Assembly: GCA_905221605.1 (NCBI GenBank)
Contig: CAJNDS010002378.1
Span: 221,001 to 285,000 of the forward strand
Source: Symbiodinium natans
Taxonomy: Eukaryota > Sar > Dinophyceae > Suessiales > Symbiodiniaceae
Length of the DNA: 64,000 nt
Direction: 5' to 3'
The notes beneath the pieces are model-generated. The model saw nothing but the letters and a program-made list of their open reading frames with translations, searched no databases and was not told the DNA's origin. The position numbers were made by a program, and so were the translations under genes. Each line of letters begins with the position of its first letter. Within the stretch, counting starts at the first letter, position 1. Below, piece after piece: positions 63,735-64,000 of the stretch.

Positions 63735-63778
63735 GGTTTAGGGTTTAGGGTTTAGGGTTTAGGGTTTAGGGTTTAGGG
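63730..63778 (+). repeat. Seven perfect TTTAGGG telomere-type units
   Basis: Exactly seven uninterrupted TTTAGGG units (49 bp) lie directly after the zinc-finger gene. TTTAGGG is the telomere repeat of plants and reported in dinoflagellates. The array is too short and internal to be a functional telomere here. Confidence 0.95.
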
Positions 63779-63784
63779 AAACGA

Positions 63785-63995
63785 CCGCAAGAATCAGAAA
63801 CCACAAAAACATAAACTGAACATCGGAAAGGGGCCATGGACGGCGAGGGCTGCAGCGCCAGACCTTCACGGGAAATCAATAATCTACGAGTCAAAAGTAA
63901 GCATCAGAAGCTGCACATCAGAAACAGGGCGCATCAGACACTGTGCATCAGAAACCTGCGTGTGACAGAAATCGCGACCCGGAAACTTCGTAGCA
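63785..63995. repeat. CATCAGAAACTG repeat, copy 2
   Basis: AATCAGAAACCAC near 63791, then GCATCAGAAGCTG, CACATCAGAAACAGG, GCGCATCAGACACTG and TGCATCAGAAACCTGCG at 63900-63960. Same unit as the array at 43.32 kb. It continues to the end of the window in decayed form (GAAATCGCGACCCGGAAAC). Confidence 0.7.
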
Positions 63996-64000
63996 GACAT

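Overview
The window looks like nuclear DNA of a dinoflagellate, most plausibly of the Symbiodiniaceae/Polarella type. The evidence is indirect but consistent. There are TTTAGGG telomere-type arrays. Short coding pieces are separated by introns, some with GC or GA donors. Protein families typical of dinoflagellates are present: degenerate PPR, ankyrin, SNF2/RING, CCCH finger and O-methyltransferase genes. Simple repeats and homopolymer runs are dense, and there are no operons or ribosome-binding sites. Every gene recognised with any confidence lies on the plus strand, which matches the unidirectional gene arrays known in this group. No rRNA, tRNA, CRISPR array or intact mobile element was recognised.

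Layout. 1-0.7 kb: a duplicated unit followed by an AT-rich degenerate tandem repeat. 3.3-4.2 kb: an ankyrin-repeat gene. 4.2-7.7 kb: scattered PPR exons interrupted by a ~1-kb satellite of ~41-bp, telomere-like units. 8.25-9.83 kb: a catechol O-methyltransferase-like gene in several exons. 10-25 kb: mostly unrecognised sequence with a few coding-like stretches and one copy of a dispersed repeat. 25.4-26.1 kb: an FHA-domain gene. 26.7-33.7 kb and 40.8-42.4 kb: the two halves of a SNF2/RING protein whose ATPase motifs look eroded. Between the halves lie a polytopic membrane protein gene (35.8-36.7 kb) and an apparently intronless GT61-type glycosyltransferase gene (38.25-40.0 kb). 44-46 kb: unrecognised exon-like stretches. 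49.0-53.3 kb: a second, better preserved PPR gene in many exons. 59-61 kb: more unrecognised exon-like stretches. 63.1-63.7 kb: a CCCH zinc-finger gene, then exactly seven TTTAGGG units and a CATCAGAAAC repeat array.

The genes do not form an obvious pathway. The PPR proteins would act on organelle RNA. FHA and SNF2/RING point to nuclear signalling and chromatin or DNA repair. GT61 and the membrane protein suggest the secretory pathway, and the CCCH protein RNA binding. The two most interesting items are the SNF2/RING protein with degenerate helicase motifs and other genes apparently nested in it, and a dispersed repeat built of palindromic units joined at two of its three loci to telomere-type sequence.

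Limits. Exon boundaries were called by eye from family resemblance and splice-like dinucleotides. No alignment, transcript or database search was possible. Family names are my recognition of motifs. 'Coding-like' means only an open frame with a protein-like composition.
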